49,148 bases of DNA from Clostridia bacterium (GCA_017517865.1 JAFWYB010000060.1:1-49148); one strand, 5' to 3'. Shown: positions 16,295 to 24,501, numbered from the stretch's first letter. Made by a program: numbers and translations. The notes: generated by a model from the letters alone, not told the origin.

Positions 16295-17230
16295 TTATAA
16301 GGCGGTTTGGGAAGCTTTCTTACTGCCACAGACCGTTTTTTTCTCAGGCAGCTGGGCAACTATAATGGCAACAAACATCATCACACAGCCCAAACCCTCC
16401 CTCAGGGTAGGAACCTGACCGAGAAGCACAAGCGATGTCAGCACGGCAAAAACAGATTCGAGGCTCATAAGCATTGATGCAAGGGTAGGCTCCGTTCTTT
16501 TCTGAGCGATGATCTGGAAGGTAAATGCAACACCGCTTGACATAACGCCCGCATAAGCAAGTGACACTGCCGCCTGACGGACAGCCTCAAGGGTGATTTC
16601 TTCAAAAAGCACAGCAGGAACAATACTTATCATACCCGCAACAAAAAACTGAGTCATAGAAAGCTTTACACCGTCAACATCAGCGGCAACCTTGTCTATA
16701 ACCAGAATATGCACTGCATAAAGCACTGCACACATGAGCACATAAAGGTCTGCCACGCCTACGGTATTATCTTCTTTTACGCAAAGCAGATAAAGAGCAC
16801 CTATACTCAGAGCAACACAGCCCCATATTATCGGGCGTATTTTTTTGCCGATAAACAGTGAGAATATCGGTACGAGCAGTATGTAAAGCGCAGTGATAAA
16901 GCCTGCCTTACCGGGCTCCGTGCCCTTATCAAGGCCTATCTGCTGACAGGCGGATGCGCCGAAAAGAAAAACACCGCATACCGCACCGCTTACAAGCAGA
17001 GTCTTTCTCTCTTTTTTACCTGCAGGAGCATACAGCCCCTTTTTCTTTTTGCTTTTATCTATAATAAGTGTAACGGGAAAAAGCACTGCACTGCCCAGAA
17101 AGCTTCTGAGGCAAAGAAAGCTGAATGGACCCAGATATTTTGCTCCCTCAGACTGTGCAACGAAGGCACTGCCCCATATAAAGGCCGCAATTATGAGCAG
17201 CACAGGACCTACTATTTTATTCCTTTTCAT
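16295..17230 (-). CDS. EamA/DMT-family transporter
   Basis: A 311-aa inner-membrane protein with about ten transmembrane helices in two EamA repeats (about 8-150 and 165-300). Each repeat has the family pattern: the first opens with AAFIWGSAFVAQ and the second with SLAYAGVMSSGVAFTFQIIAQKRTEPTLAS. DMT transporters export amino acids, nucleobases or other metabolites; the substrate cannot be told from sequence. GAGGTATAAA precedes the ATG. It is the third gene of a minus-strand operon, 14 bases after the DUF554 gene. Confidence 0.88.
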   Translation of the reverse strand: MKRNKIVGPVLLIIAAFIWGSAFVAQSEGAKYLGPFSFLCLRSFLGSAVLFPVTLIIDKSKKKKGLYAPAGKKERKTLLVSGAVCGVFLFGASACQQIGLDKGTEPGKAGFITALYILLVPIFSLFIGKKIRPIIWGCVALSIGALYLLCVKEDNTVGVADLYVLMCAVLYAVHILVIDKVAADVDGVKLSMTQFFVAGMISIVPAVLFEEITLEAVRQAAVSLAYAGVMSSGVAFTFQIIAQKRTEPTLASMLMSLESVFAVLTSLVLLGQVPTLREGLGCVMMFVAIIVAQLPEKKTVCGSKKASQTAL

Positions 17231-17244
17231 TTTATACCTCTTTT

Positions 17245-17958
17245 TTACGCGAAAGCGGGAACGTATCTGCCGAGAAGCTCAAAGCCGTAATACACTGCCG
17301 GGGAAACAAATATTGCAGGCAGATAGTTTGCCACCTTGAATTTACCTATACCCGTAAGATTAAGACCGAGAGCAAATATAAGCAAGGCACCTACACAGGT
17401 CAGCTCTGCTATTGCACCCTCGCTGAGCAAGGGAGCGAGAAGCCCGGAGGCAAGCACAAGCCCGCCCTGAAAAAGAAGCACAAAAGCTGCCGAAAAAATT
17501 ACACCGATGCCGAGAGATGCGCTGAGCATCATAGACGAGCAAAGGTCAAGCAGGCTTTTTGTAAAAATCATAGTGTGGTCGCCGCGAAGACCCGACTCGA
17601 GAGAGCCTACCACCGTCATTGAGCCCACGCAGAAAACAAGAGAGGCGGTAACGAAGCCCTCAGCAACACTGATCTTATCGTTATCCTTCTTAAGCTTTGA
17701 CGAAAGAAAATCCCCCGCCCTTGTCAGCTTGCCGTCAATGTCGGCCCACGTACCGAGAATCGCTCCGACTACCATTGAAACGATGGTAACAAGCACATTC
17801 CGGCCCTTAAGCATACCCTGAACACCTATAAGCAGAGTGCACAGACCTATGCCGGTCATAACCGCATCGCTGAATTTCTTTGATATACCCTTTTTAAAAA
17901 TAAGACCTATTGCACTGCCGATTATTACCGTGGCAACGTTAACAAACACACCTGTCAT
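17245..17958 (-). CDS. DUF554 family membrane protein
   Basis: A 237-aa protein with about seven transmembrane helices. The N-terminus (GVFVNVATVIIGSAIG...) and the GLCTLLIGVQGMLKG segment match the DUF554/YqgA family, thought to be a transporter or channel but uncharacterised. Glycine-rich helices and a cytosolic loop with KKDNDK are typical. The ribosome binding site is weak (AAGGAAAAGAAG). It sits 22 bases after the TSCPD protein and 14 bases before the EamA transporter, so the three probably share the promoter at 18262-18290. Confidence 0.85.
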   Translation of the reverse strand: MTGVFVNVATVIIGSAIGLIFKKGISKKFSDAVMTGIGLCTLLIGVQGMLKGRNVLVTIVSMVVGAILGTWADIDGKLTRAGDFLSSKLKKDNDKISVAEGFVTASLVFCVGSMTVVGSLESGLRGDHTMIFTKSLLDLCSSMMLSASLGIGVIFSAAFVLLFQGGLVLASGLLAPLLSEGAIAELTCVGALLIFALGLNLTGIGKFKVANYLPAIFVSPAVYYGFELLGRYVPAFA

Positions 17959-17980
17959 TTTTTTACACTTCTTTTCCTTT

Positions 17981-18229
17981 TTATTCGCCGAGTGCCTCTT
18001 TTACAGCCAATGCAAGCTGATCGGGGCAAGATGTGCTCTTGAAGCCGCAACGGATACCCGAAAGCTTTTCCGCAATTTCCTGAGCACTCATACCCTCCGC
18101 CAGAGCAGCTACGCCCTTGGTATTACCCGAGCAGCCTCCGTGGAAGCGTATATTGGTCACCTTTGAATCAACTATATCAAATTCAATACCTCTTGAGCAT
18201 ACGCCCTTGGTTTTATAAGTGTAATGCAT
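17981..18229 (-). CDS. TSCPD-domain small protein (four conserved Cys)
   Basis: An 82-aa protein of the TIGR03905-type TSCPD family, named for the T-S-C-P-D motif near the C-terminus (STSCPDQLALAV). Other conserved features are GVCSRGI, FHGGCSGNTKGV and GIRCGFK. Four cysteines could bind a metal or a nucleotide cofactor. The TSCPD fold occurs as an add-on to vitamin B12-dependent ribonucleotide reductases, but the stand-alone protein has no proven function. AAGGAGG precedes the ATG. It is the first gene of the TSCPD-DUF554-EamA operon. Confidence 0.9.
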   Translation of the reverse strand: MHYTYKTKGVCSRGIEFDIVDSKVTNIRFHGGCSGNTKGVAALAEGMSAQEIAEKLSGIRCGFKSTSCPDQLALAVKEALGE

Positions 18230-18261
18230 AATTTACAACCTCCTTCATAATAAACATTACT

Positions 18262-18290
18262 ATGATAATTAAATCGGAGCGTTTTGTCAA
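18262..18290 (-). promoter_or_regulatory. Promoter of TSCPD operon, overlapping the previous gene's stop codon
   Basis: TTGACA (18285-18290), 17 bases, TATCAT (18262-18267). The -35 box includes the TGA stop (18287-18289) of the 53-aa gene upstream. Confidence 0.8.
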
Positions 18291-18448
18291 GACAGAATAT
18301 AAAGAAGCGCCATAACGAGCGCCGTGTTTTTCCCGTCGGCAGAAAGCAGCACAACAAGCGAAAGAATAAGCGCCTCGTCCCTTGTGGCAGAGTCTCCGTC
18401 ACCCCTGCCCTTCACACCGTCGGGTCTTTGCCCGAAATCTCTCCTCAT
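18287..18448 (-). CDS. Small membrane protein (53 aa), translationally coupled
   Basis: A 53-aa ORF whose ATG overlaps the stop of the 116-aa gene before it (ATGA, 18446-18449 region), so translation is probably coupled. The N-terminal half is charged and Gly/Asp/Arg-rich. The C-terminal half is one hydrophobic helix interrupted by SADGKN and ends YILS. Codon choice matches its neighbours. It is the last of a three-gene operon of unknown proteins starting at 19036. I do not recognise it; it could be a small membrane partner of the two acidic proteins. Confidence 0.7.
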   Translation of the reverse strand: MRRDFGQRPDGVKGRGDGDSATRDEALILSLVVLLSADGKNTALVMALLYILS

Positions 18449-18798
18449 CAGCCCAGCTCCCTTATAAGCGGCATAAGCGACACTATTCTGAGCATCTGAA
18501 TCGCCTTGTCTACCCGGGGCCTTCTTGCGGGGCTTAGCATAGGCTTAAGGTCTCTTAAAAGCCTGCACCCCGGGTCCTCAGGCTGACTGTTGAGTCTGCT
18601 TAATACCGACGCCATTTTCATAACCGTTTCCATATCGAATGCCGCAGTACTGCTTTCCTGTGCTTTTTCACCGCCCGACGTCTGCTTTGCTCCCGAAAGC
18701 ATATCCGAGGCAAGTCTTGTTATACTCTCCATATCCTCATCTGAAAGAGAAGAAAGCATCTCACCTACCGCATCGAGATTTATATCACCGAGGTCCAT
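18448..18798 (-). CDS. Hypothetical acidic helical protein (116 aa)
   Basis: A 116-aa soluble protein. The N-terminal half is acidic and Met/Ser-rich (DEDMESITRLASDML). A linker (about 38-52) follows, then a helical half with MASVLSRLNSQ and a basic segment (SPARRPRVDKAIQMLR) that could bind nucleic acid or lipid. No family is recognised. It sits 4 bases after the 77-aa gene, with AAGGGG ahead, and overlaps the 53-aa gene after it. The tight packing suggests that the three proteins act together. Confidence 0.75.
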   Translation of the reverse strand: MDLGDINLDAVGEMLSSLSDEDMESITRLASDMLSGAKQTSGGEKAQESSTAAFDMETVMKMASVLSRLNSQPEDPGCRLLRDLKPMLSPARRPRVDKAIQMLRIVSLMPLIRELG

Positions 18799-18802
18799 AG
18801 CG

Positions 18803-19036
18803 TTACCCCTTATCCTTTCTGAGCATATCCGCTATTTTCCGTGCCACAGGCGACTGCATTAGCCCGGCAAGCTTTTGAGGGTCCGAAAGAATGCTTCTCA
18901 CCTTCTGTGCCTGTTCTTCATTGAGATGCTTTCTGATAAAGTCCTCGGCGTTGATTTTTTCCCCGGAGGAAATATCTCCCGCTTCCTTCATAATTTCTTT
19001 TATCTGCTCCTGAGAAAGTTTTGTTTCGTTATCCAT
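18803..19036 (-). CDS. Hypothetical small helical protein (77 aa)
   Basis: A 77-aa soluble, all-helical, charged protein beginning with an EQIKEIMKEAGDI helix, then HLNEEQAQKVRSILSDPQKLAGLMQSP. The last segment resembles the DPxKLxxLLxSPxA pattern seen in small unknown proteins of Clostridia. No catalytic motif. GGGAGG precedes the ATG. It is the first gene of the three-gene operon and diverges from the YfcE-like gene at 19108. Confidence 0.75.
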   Translation of the reverse strand: MDNETKLSQEQIKEIMKEAGDISSGEKINAEDFIRKHLNEEQAQKVRSILSDPQKLAGLMQSPVARKIADMLRKDKG

Positions 19037-19107
19037 TGAAAAACCTCCCGCTTTATGTTAATATATGAGTTGTATTTATAACTATGACTCAAGGCGGAGG
19101 TTTATGA

Positions 19108-19572
19108 ATGAAAATTCTCGTGCTGAGCGACTCCCACGGCAGAAAGGACCTTGCCCTGCAGGTGCTTGAAAAAGAAAAGGACTGTCCCACCGTATTTTTT
19201 CTCGGTGACGGAGAAAGAGAGGCGGTTTTTATCAAAGAAGCCTTCAAGGACAGAAGCTTCACCTGTGTAAGAGGCAACAACGACTACGCCTCGTCATTTG
19301 AAGACGTTGCCTATAAGCACATCGACGGAGTTACCTTTATGGCCTGCCACGGCCACAGCTTCGACGTACGCTTCAGCCGCCGTACCCTTTTTTATAAGGC
19401 GGCAGACGTGAGAGCTCATATTGCCCTTTACGGTCACACTCACGTGCCTCTTACGGAAACCGACCCTCTTTCTCTTGTATGCGCGGTAAATCCGGGTGCT
19501 CTTTGCAACGGAAGCTACTGTGTTATAGAGGTCAACAAGGGCGATTACACCGTTACCCATAAGCATCTGTGA
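19108..19572 (+). CDS. YfcE/MJ0936-type metallophosphoesterase
   Basis: A 154-aa calcineurin-like phosphodiesterase. All metal-site motifs are present: SDSHG (7-11), LGDGE, GNND, CHGHS and YGHTHVP. It is the short cytosolic form (YfcE type), with phosphodiesterase activity on model substrates; the natural substrate is unknown. GGAGG lies 7 bases before the ATG. It is divergent from the three-gene unknown operon. The PAP2 gene follows after about 125 bases, possibly on the same transcript. Confidence 0.92.
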   Translation: MKILVLSDSHGRKDLALQVLEKEKDCPTVFFLGDGEREAVFIKEAFKDRSFTCVRGNNDYASSFEDVAYKHIDGVTFMACHGHSFDVRFSRRTLFYKAADVRAHIALYGHTHVPLTETDPLSLVCAVNPGALCNGSYCVIEVNKGDYTVTHKHL

Positions 19573-19698
19573 ACGGTTGATTATTTAATGCAAATCAACT
19601 CTGTATCGGCACAGCTTTTTACGAATATACATAACACTGTATTGATGTCCGCAGAAAATGCGGCTGAAATAAATAAAACACAAGAAAGAAGGTTTTTT

Positions 19699-20760
19699 AT
19701 GCTAAACAGACATACAAACCCCGTTGGCAGAATTGCTCCCCTGCTTCTGGCATTTATGCTTATATTCAGCCTTATGGCTGTACCCGCATCTGCCGAGGCT
19801 CAGAGCGCAGTTGCCACAATGACCGATGTTGCCTTTACAGACGGCTCAGCCGTTGTAGAAATCGACACGGAAAACGCCGACAAGGCAACGGTACTCGTAA
19901 ACGGTGCCGAGGGCGAGGAATTCACATTTTCCTCAGAGGCAGCCTTCACCCTTGACGTTACCGCTTCAGAGGGCTATTTCATAAGAAAGATTCTTGTTGA
20001 AAAAGAGGGTGCCGACGGCAAAAAGGAAGAAACAATCATCCCTCTCAGCGACGACAAGACTTACAGCGGCACACTTGTTGCAGATAAGGATATGACTGTT
20101 GAAATCAAAATCACATCAGACTCCTTCCGCTTCTTCGATTCCTTCCTCCCCCTTGACTTAAGCGTATTCGAGTGGGTTCAGGGTATCAGAACGCCTATTC
20201 TCACAGCACTTATGAAGGTTATCACTACCTTAGGTGACGAGGGTATTCTCTTTATTGTAATTGCTCTTGTGCTTCTTGTAACAAAGAAGTACCGTAAGAT
20301 AGGCTTTGCAATGCTTGCCGCCCTTGCAGTTATGCTCGTTTGCAACAACTTCGTGCTCAAGGAAATCTTCTCAAGAGAGCGTCCCTTCAACCTTTACGCA
20401 ACCTTCCCCGAAAAATATGCCGAATGGGGCGGAGAGGCTGCAAAGTACATCTATCCCGATATGGTAAAGGCTCCTCACAGCTATTCATTCCCCTCGGGAC
20501 ACACCTCATCAGCCTTCGCCGCAGGTGTTGCAATTCTCTGCTATAACAGAAAAGCAGGTATTCCCGCAACTCTCTTTGCCTTCGTAATGGGCTTTACAAG
20601 AATTTACGTAGGTGTTCACTACACCACAGACGTTATCTCTGCCGCAATCGTAGGTATCATCTACGCCCTTCTCGGCGTGCTTCTCACAAAGTACCTTTTC
20701 CCCGTTGCAGAGAGAATTCTCGATAAGGTTACGGCAAAGCTTAAAAAGAAAAAGGCTTAA
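19699..20760 (+). CDS. PAP2-family phosphatase with extracytoplasmic N-terminal domain
   Basis: A 353-aa protein. A signal peptide or anchor (about 8-32, ending ASAEA) is followed by a beta-rich outside domain (about 35-145), and then five or six transmembrane helices carrying the PAP2 active site: KEIFSRERP, PSGHTSSAFA and RIYVGVHYTTD. Such enzymes remove phosphate from undecaprenyl pyrophosphate, phosphatidic acid or phosphatidylglycerophosphate at the outer face. The ATG at 19699 is chosen because AGAAGG lies 6 bases before it and it begins a proper signal peptide. Upstream in-frame codons lack a ribosome binding site. The N-terminal domain is an unusual addition. Confidence 0.88.
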   Translation: MLNRHTNPVGRIAPLLLAFMLIFSLMAVPASAEAQSAVATMTDVAFTDGSAVVEIDTENADKATVLVNGAEGEEFTFSSEAAFTLDVTASEGYFIRKILVEKEGADGKKEETIIPLSDDKTYSGTLVADKDMTVEIKITSDSFRFFDSFLPLDLSVFEWVQGIRTPILTALMKVITTLGDEGILFIVIALVLLVTKKYRKIGFAMLAALAVMLVCNNFVLKEIFSRERPFNLYATFPEKYAEWGGEAAKYIYPDMVKAPHSYSFPSGHTSSAFAAGVAILCYNRKAGIPATLFAFVMGFTRIYVGVHYTTDVISAAIVGIIYALLGVLLTKYLFPVAERILDKVTAKLKKKKA

Positions 20761-20779
20761 CGGTTAAATCAGCATAAAG

Positions 20780-20815
20780 AAAAGGCTGTCGGAATAATCC
20801 GACAGCTTTTCCTTT
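20780..20815. terminator. Bidirectional terminator between PAP2 gene and 20-codon ORF
   Basis: A 13-bp stem (20781-20793 with 20798-20810), loop ATAA, A run before and T run after. Confidence 0.85.
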
Positions 20816-20847
20816 TAAAGAGTGTATGAGCAAACAATGAGAATGTA

Positions 20848-20910
20848 TCAGAATTGGCCGAGAAGTGCCATAACAAAATAAAACAGAAACAGCAGTGCTA
20901 AGAATGTCAT
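20848..20910 (-). CDS. 20-residue hydrophobic peptide (single transmembrane helix)
   Basis: A 20-codon ORF, ATG to TGA, encoding an almost wholly hydrophobic peptide (MTFLALLFLF start, LLGQF end) long enough for one membrane helix. It is convincing despite its length. AGAGGAGAG lies 7 bases before the ATG, a promoter (TTGCGC-N17-TATAAT) lies 31-59 bases upstream, and a bidirectional terminator sits about 40 bases downstream. The whole transcript should be only about 130 bases. The function is unknown; candidates are a small regulatory membrane protein or a type I toxin-like peptide. Confidence 0.65.
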   Translation of the reverse strand: MTFLALLFLFYFVMALLGQF

Positions 20911-20940
20911 ATTGATCTCTCCTCTTTATTTTATGGCATT

Positions 20941-20969
20941 ATTATAGCACCGCCCGATAAAATGCGCAA
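20941..20969 (-). promoter_or_regulatory. Promoter of 20-residue peptide gene
   Basis: TTGCGC (20964-20969), 17 bases, TATAAT (20941-20946) on the minus strand. Confidence 0.65.
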
Positions 20970-20977
20970 ATAAAAAA

Positions 20978-21011
20978 GCAGGTCACAGTCCTTTTTTCAG
21001 GACTGTGACCC
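20978..21011 (-). terminator. Terminator of galM/phosphoesterase operon
   Basis: An 11-bp perfect stem (20981-20991 with 21000-21010), then a T-rich tail on the minus strand. Confidence 0.85.
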
Positions 21012-21032
21012 CTTTTACATTTTTTAAGCTTA

Positions 21033-21947
21033 TCAGCCGATGTTGTAAGTAAATTCAGCGCCCTCAACGAAGCTTCCGTTATAAAAATCTCTCATTCTTA
21101 CAACGACCTCGTCATCATAAACCTCAACCTGAGCACCGATACCTGTGCCGCTTTCATTCTTGTGGGTACACTTGGGAAGGTTGATGCAGTTTACACCGTC
21201 AAGCGTATAAACGCTGCCCTCGTCGTATTCACGGTGTGTATGTCCGCAGAAATAAAGCAAATCGTCGTAATCGTTAAGGATTTCGGTAAGCTCATTTCCG
21301 TCTCTGCCGTTGAGATAATTTGCAGGATGATGTGACATTACAAAAATGGGTGCATCCTCAGAAGCCGCCTTATCGAGCACCTCTCTGAGCCATGAAAGCT
21401 GTGCATCTGAAAGGTACATATCGTTTACCGTTACATCCTCTGATGAAAGGCAGATTATGTAGCAGCCGTTAACAACATCATAGTAATAAGGCTCGGTGAG
21501 GTCTTCTCTGAAGAAAGCTCTGTTATAGCCCATATAGCGTGCCTTGTATTCCTCGAAATCTCCTTCGCCGTTGCTGTAATCGTGGTTACCCGCAAGAACG
21601 AAAACCTCGTCTGTATCAAGATTATCAGCTGCACCGAAGAAGAGAAGGTTTTCAATGTGCTGACCGTTCATCGTGTTGTCGCCGAGGAAAACAACAGCGT
21701 CGTTACCGCCCTCAAGCGAATTCACGTCGTCAATAATTCTTGAAAGCACGCTGTAAGTCTTTGTGAAGCTGAATTCCTTATCGAGGCCTTCTACATGGCA
21801 GTCGGAAAGCACAGAGAAAACTGCTTCAATTTCTTCTTCATTTTTAACCTGATGAACCTCACCTACACCTGCACCGAGAGTGAGGAAGGTCATAACCACG
21901 GTAAGTGCCGATGCAATAATCTTTGCTAAAGTATAAAACATTGTCAT
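21033..21947 (-). CDS. Exported calcineurin-like metallophosphoesterase
   Basis: A 304-aa protein with an N-terminal hydrophobic segment (about 4-26) acting as signal or anchor, then a calcineurin-like domain. All metal motifs are visible: SDCHVEG (about 48-54), FLGDN, GNHDYS, MSHHPANY and CGHTHREYD. The active site should face outside the cell, so it may act on phosphorylated envelope components or nucleotides; the substrate is not known. AAGGAG lies before the first ATG. It starts 35 bases after galM with no terminator between, so both are likely co-transcribed. Confidence 0.88.
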   Translation of the reverse strand: MTMFYTLAKIIASALTVVMTFLTLGAGVGEVHQVKNEEEIEAVFSVLSDCHVEGLDKEFSFTKTYSVLSRIIDDVNSLEGGNDAVVFLGDNTMNGQHIENLLFFGAADNLDTDEVFVLAGNHDYSNGEGDFEEYKARYMGYNRAFFREDLTEPYYYDVVNGCYIICLSSEDVTVNDMYLSDAQLSWLREVLDKAASEDAPIFVMSHHPANYLNGRDGNELTEILNDYDDLLYFCGHTHREYDEGSVYTLDGVNCINLPKCTHKNESGTGIGAQVEVYDDEVVVRMRDFYNGSFVEGAEFTYNIG

Positions 21948-21982
21948 AGATGTCTCCTTCTTTCTGTGAATATCAATTATAA

Positions 21983-23023
21983 TTATACCTTGAAAATTGT
22001 TACACTTTCAAAGGCTTCTCCCTTTTTAAAGGTGCACTGTGGGAAATCGGGCTGATTCGGCGTGTCGGGATAATACTGAGTTTCGAGGCAGAAGCCGTAA
22101 TGCTTTTCGAGAACAATGCCGTTCTTGCCCGTTTCAGTGCCGTCTATGAAGTTGCCCGTATAAAGCTGAACACCGGGAAGGTCGCTCATAACCTCAAGCT
22201 TTCTGCCGCTCTTTTCGTCCTTTACCCTTGCAACAAGGCGAAGCTTACCCTTTTCACCGTTTACGCAGAAGTTGTGGTCGTAGCCTCTGCACATAATAAG
22301 CTGCTCGTCGTCAGCGCCGATATCTCTGCCGATTTTCTTCGGCTTTCTAAAATCAAATGCTGTTCCTTCAACACTGCGAAGCTCACCTGTGGGAATGCTG
22401 TCAGCATTGGTCGGGGTGTAGTAATCGCAGAAAAGCTGAAGCTCATGGTCGAGAACATCGCCGTTTGCTGTTGTGCCTAAGTTGAAGTATGCATGGTTTG
22501 TCATATTGATAACAGTCTCACGGTCGGGCACCGCCTTATAGCGGATTTCAAGTTCGTTGCGGTCGGTGAGAATATAGGTAACGGTTACATCGATATTACC
22601 GGGGAAGCCCTCGTTACCGTCAGCTGAGAAATATGAAAACTCAACCGCATCATCGTCAATAATAATGGCCTTCCAGAGTGCGCTGTTGAATTCACCGCCG
22701 CCGTGAAGGCAGGTCTTGCCCTTTTCATTCTGAGTAACCTGATATTCCTTGCCGCCTACGGTAAACTTGCCGCCGCATATTCTGTTGGCATACTGACCGA
22801 TGACGTTACCCGTATAGGTACCCGATGCCATATGACCGGCAACGGTGTCAAAGCCCATTATGATGTCACCCGTAACACCCTCTCTGTCGGGGCAGCAGAA
22901 GGACTGAAGGGTTGCACCTCTCGTAATGATACCCGCAGATATACCGTTGTTGTTTTCAATAGTGTAAAGATAAACCTCTCTGCCGTCGGGCATAGTGTCA
23001 AAAAGAGTTTTTGTAACGCTCAT
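21983..23023 (-). CDS. galM: Aldose 1-epimerase (mutarotase)
   Basis: A 346-aa mutarotase that interconverts alpha and beta forms of galactose or glucose. MTNHAYFNLG (about 175) carries the catalytic acid His; GYDHNFCVNG holds a sugar-binding His and Asp; GIVLEKHYGFCLETQYYPDTPNQPDFP contains the catalytic base Glu and the conserved tail. The length is normal. I place the start at 23023 (MSVTKTLF). An in-frame GTG four codons earlier overlaps the AAAGGTG ribosome binding site. No galactose genes are adjacent. Confidence 0.93.
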   Translation of the reverse strand: MSVTKTLFDTMPDGREVYLYTIENNNGISAGIITRGATLQSFCCPDREGVTGDIIMGFDTVAGHMASGTYTGNVIGQYANRICGGKFTVGGKEYQVTQNEKGKTCLHGGGEFNSALWKAIIIDDDAVEFSYFSADGNEGFPGNIDVTVTYILTDRNELEIRYKAVPDRETVINMTNHAYFNLGTTANGDVLDHELQLFCDYYTPTNADSIPTGELRSVEGTAFDFRKPKKIGRDIGADDEQLIMCRGYDHNFCVNGEKGKLRLVARVKDEKSGRKLEVMSDLPGVQLYTGNFIDGTETGKNGIVLEKHYGFCLETQYYPDTPNQPDFPQCTFKKGEAFESVTIFKV

Positions 23024-23043
23024 TGTTTTCTTCACCTTTCATA

Positions 23044-23077
23044 AAAATTAACCGATAAAATACTACCGGTTAATTTT
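23044..23077 (-). terminator. Terminator of FHA-FtsW/RodA-PBP operon
   Basis: An 11-bp stem AAAATTAACCG/CGGTTAATTTT (23044-23054 with 23067-23077) with a 12-nt loop and T run on the minus strand. It overlaps the -10 box of the galM promoter. Confidence 0.7.
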
Positions 23078-23101
23078 AACACATTATTTTTTGTTTGTAA
23101 A
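23073..23101 (-). promoter_or_regulatory. galM promoter
   Basis: TTTACA (23096-23101), 17 bases, TAAAAT (23073-23078). The predicted start of transcription falls inside the terminator hairpin of the upstream operon. Confidence 0.6.
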
Positions 23102-23113
23102 GATTGCCGCCTT

Positions 23114-24490
23114 TTATTTTGTTCTCAGAGCCGCCTGCATCGTCTTGTTTGCAACGGGAATAGCATCGTTATATCCCATACCGCCGTTTTCAAGGCAGAC
23201 AACCACCGCATAAGGCATATCCTCTCTCTGTGAATAGCCCACAAACCAGGCGTGGCTGTTGTCGCCTATAACCTGAGCCGAGCCCGTCTTGCCGCACATC
23301 TGAAGGTCCGGGAATTTTTTGTCGCTGTAATAGTTCTTGACGTTTGAGCGCAGAAGGTCACCGATTTCCTTTGCAGTTTCGGGTGAAAGGCTGATCGCCG
23401 TGCTCTCTGAGGTCTTCTGCATATTAAGCTCTGACGAGGACTCAACGAGATAGGGATTTATACCCGTGCCGCCGTTGGCAATCGTACCCATAAGCAGCAG
23501 CATCTGCATAGGATTTACGAGAGTTGTATACTGACCTATGCCTGCCCAGCCCATATCAAGGTTGGTGGCGTCCGAAACGTCAAAGCTTGAACGCACCGTT
23601 GTGATTTTACCCACGGGCACGCCCTGTGAAAAGCCCAGCTTTCTTACGGTACGCGTAAGCACATTGGGGCCGAGCTCAACGGCAAGCTGTGCAAAAACAC
23701 AGTTGCAGGAAACATTGAAGGCTCTTTCAAAATTCACCTTGCCGTGTACGCCGTTGCAGATAACCTCGCCGTCGCCAGCGCCGTTGCCGGTTTTGTATTT
23801 ACCGGTGCAGGTGAAGCTTCTTTCGTATATATCGGGAATATTTTCAATAGCCGCAATAGCCGTAACGGTTTTGAAGGTCGAGCCCGGTGTAAACACACCG
23901 GAAAGTGCTCTGTTAAGATAAACGCCCTCATATTTTTCCGTGTTGGTTTTTACATCGGAGGGAACGTTCTGCGGGTCGTAGGTAGGCGCGGAAACCATAC
24001 AGATAATCTCGCCCGTTTTATAATTATACACAAGCACCGTACCTTTTTTACCGTTCATAGCCTCGTAAGCAGCCTTGCAGACCGAGGCGTCAAGAGTCAG
24101 CGTTATGTCACTGTCCTTATTTCCCGCAAGCACGGGATAAATGCCGTTGACAATGTTATAGCCCAGAAGGTTTGCTCTGTATACCGTGTGAACACCCGTT
24201 GCAATATAGCCGGAAAGGTCACCGACAGCATGAAAGGTTGCCTTTCTTACGGAAGAGTCGGAGTTGTAATATCTTACACCGTCCTCACTTTCTGCAAGCA
24301 CCGTACCGTTTCTGTCGTAAATTGTACCCGCAACGGAAATTCCGCCGTTTTTGAAAATATGCTTGTTGGCTCTGTGGGTAACCCACTCATCACCGTGAGC
24401 AGCAAGGGAATAGGTGAAAAAGCCAAGACCGAAGAAAAAGGCAATAACAAGTATTATAAGAACGTAGGTTCTTTTCGTCGTACTTTTCAT
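23114..24490 (-). CDS. Class B penicillin-binding protein (transpeptidase)
   Basis: A 458-aa peptidoglycan transpeptidase with one N-terminal membrane anchor (about 8-30), a short pedestal and the penicillin-binding domain. GSTFKTVTA carries the active-site Ser and Lys of S-x-x-K, VSCN is S-x-N, and GKTGSAQ is K-T-G. It is shorter than division PBPs such as FtsI or SpoVD and lacks PASTA domains. It resembles PbpA of actinobacteria and YrrR-like PBPs of Firmicutes. AAGGAG precedes the ATG. It follows the FtsW/RodA gene by 11 bases, so the two form the usual polymerase-transpeptidase pair. Confidence 0.94.
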   Translation of the reverse strand: MKSTTKRTYVLIILVIAFFFGLGFFTYSLAAHGDEWVTHRANKHIFKNGGISVAGTIYDRNGTVLAESEDGVRYYNSDSSVRKATFHAVGDLSGYIATGVHTVYRANLLGYNIVNGIYPVLAGNKDSDITLTLDASVCKAAYEAMNGKKGTVLVYNYKTGEIICMVSAPTYDPQNVPSDVKTNTEKYEGVYLNRALSGVFTPGSTFKTVTAIAAIENIPDIYERSFTCTGKYKTGNGAGDGEVICNGVHGKVNFERAFNVSCNCVFAQLAVELGPNVLTRTVRKLGFSQGVPVGKITTVRSSFDVSDATNLDMGWAGIGQYTTLVNPMQMLLLMGTIANGGTGINPYLVESSSELNMQKTSESTAISLSPETAKEIGDLLRSNVKNYYSDKKFPDLQMCGKTGSAQVIGDNSHAWFVGYSQREDMPYAVVVCLENGGMGYNDAIPVANKTMQAALRTK

Positions 24491-24501
24491 AGCTTCTCCT
24501 T

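Noticed and set aside
19588-19698. Longer N-terminus for the PAP2 protein
   Set aside because: The upstream ATG lacks a ribosome binding site and would bury the signal peptide; the start at 19699 has AGAAGG at good spacing.
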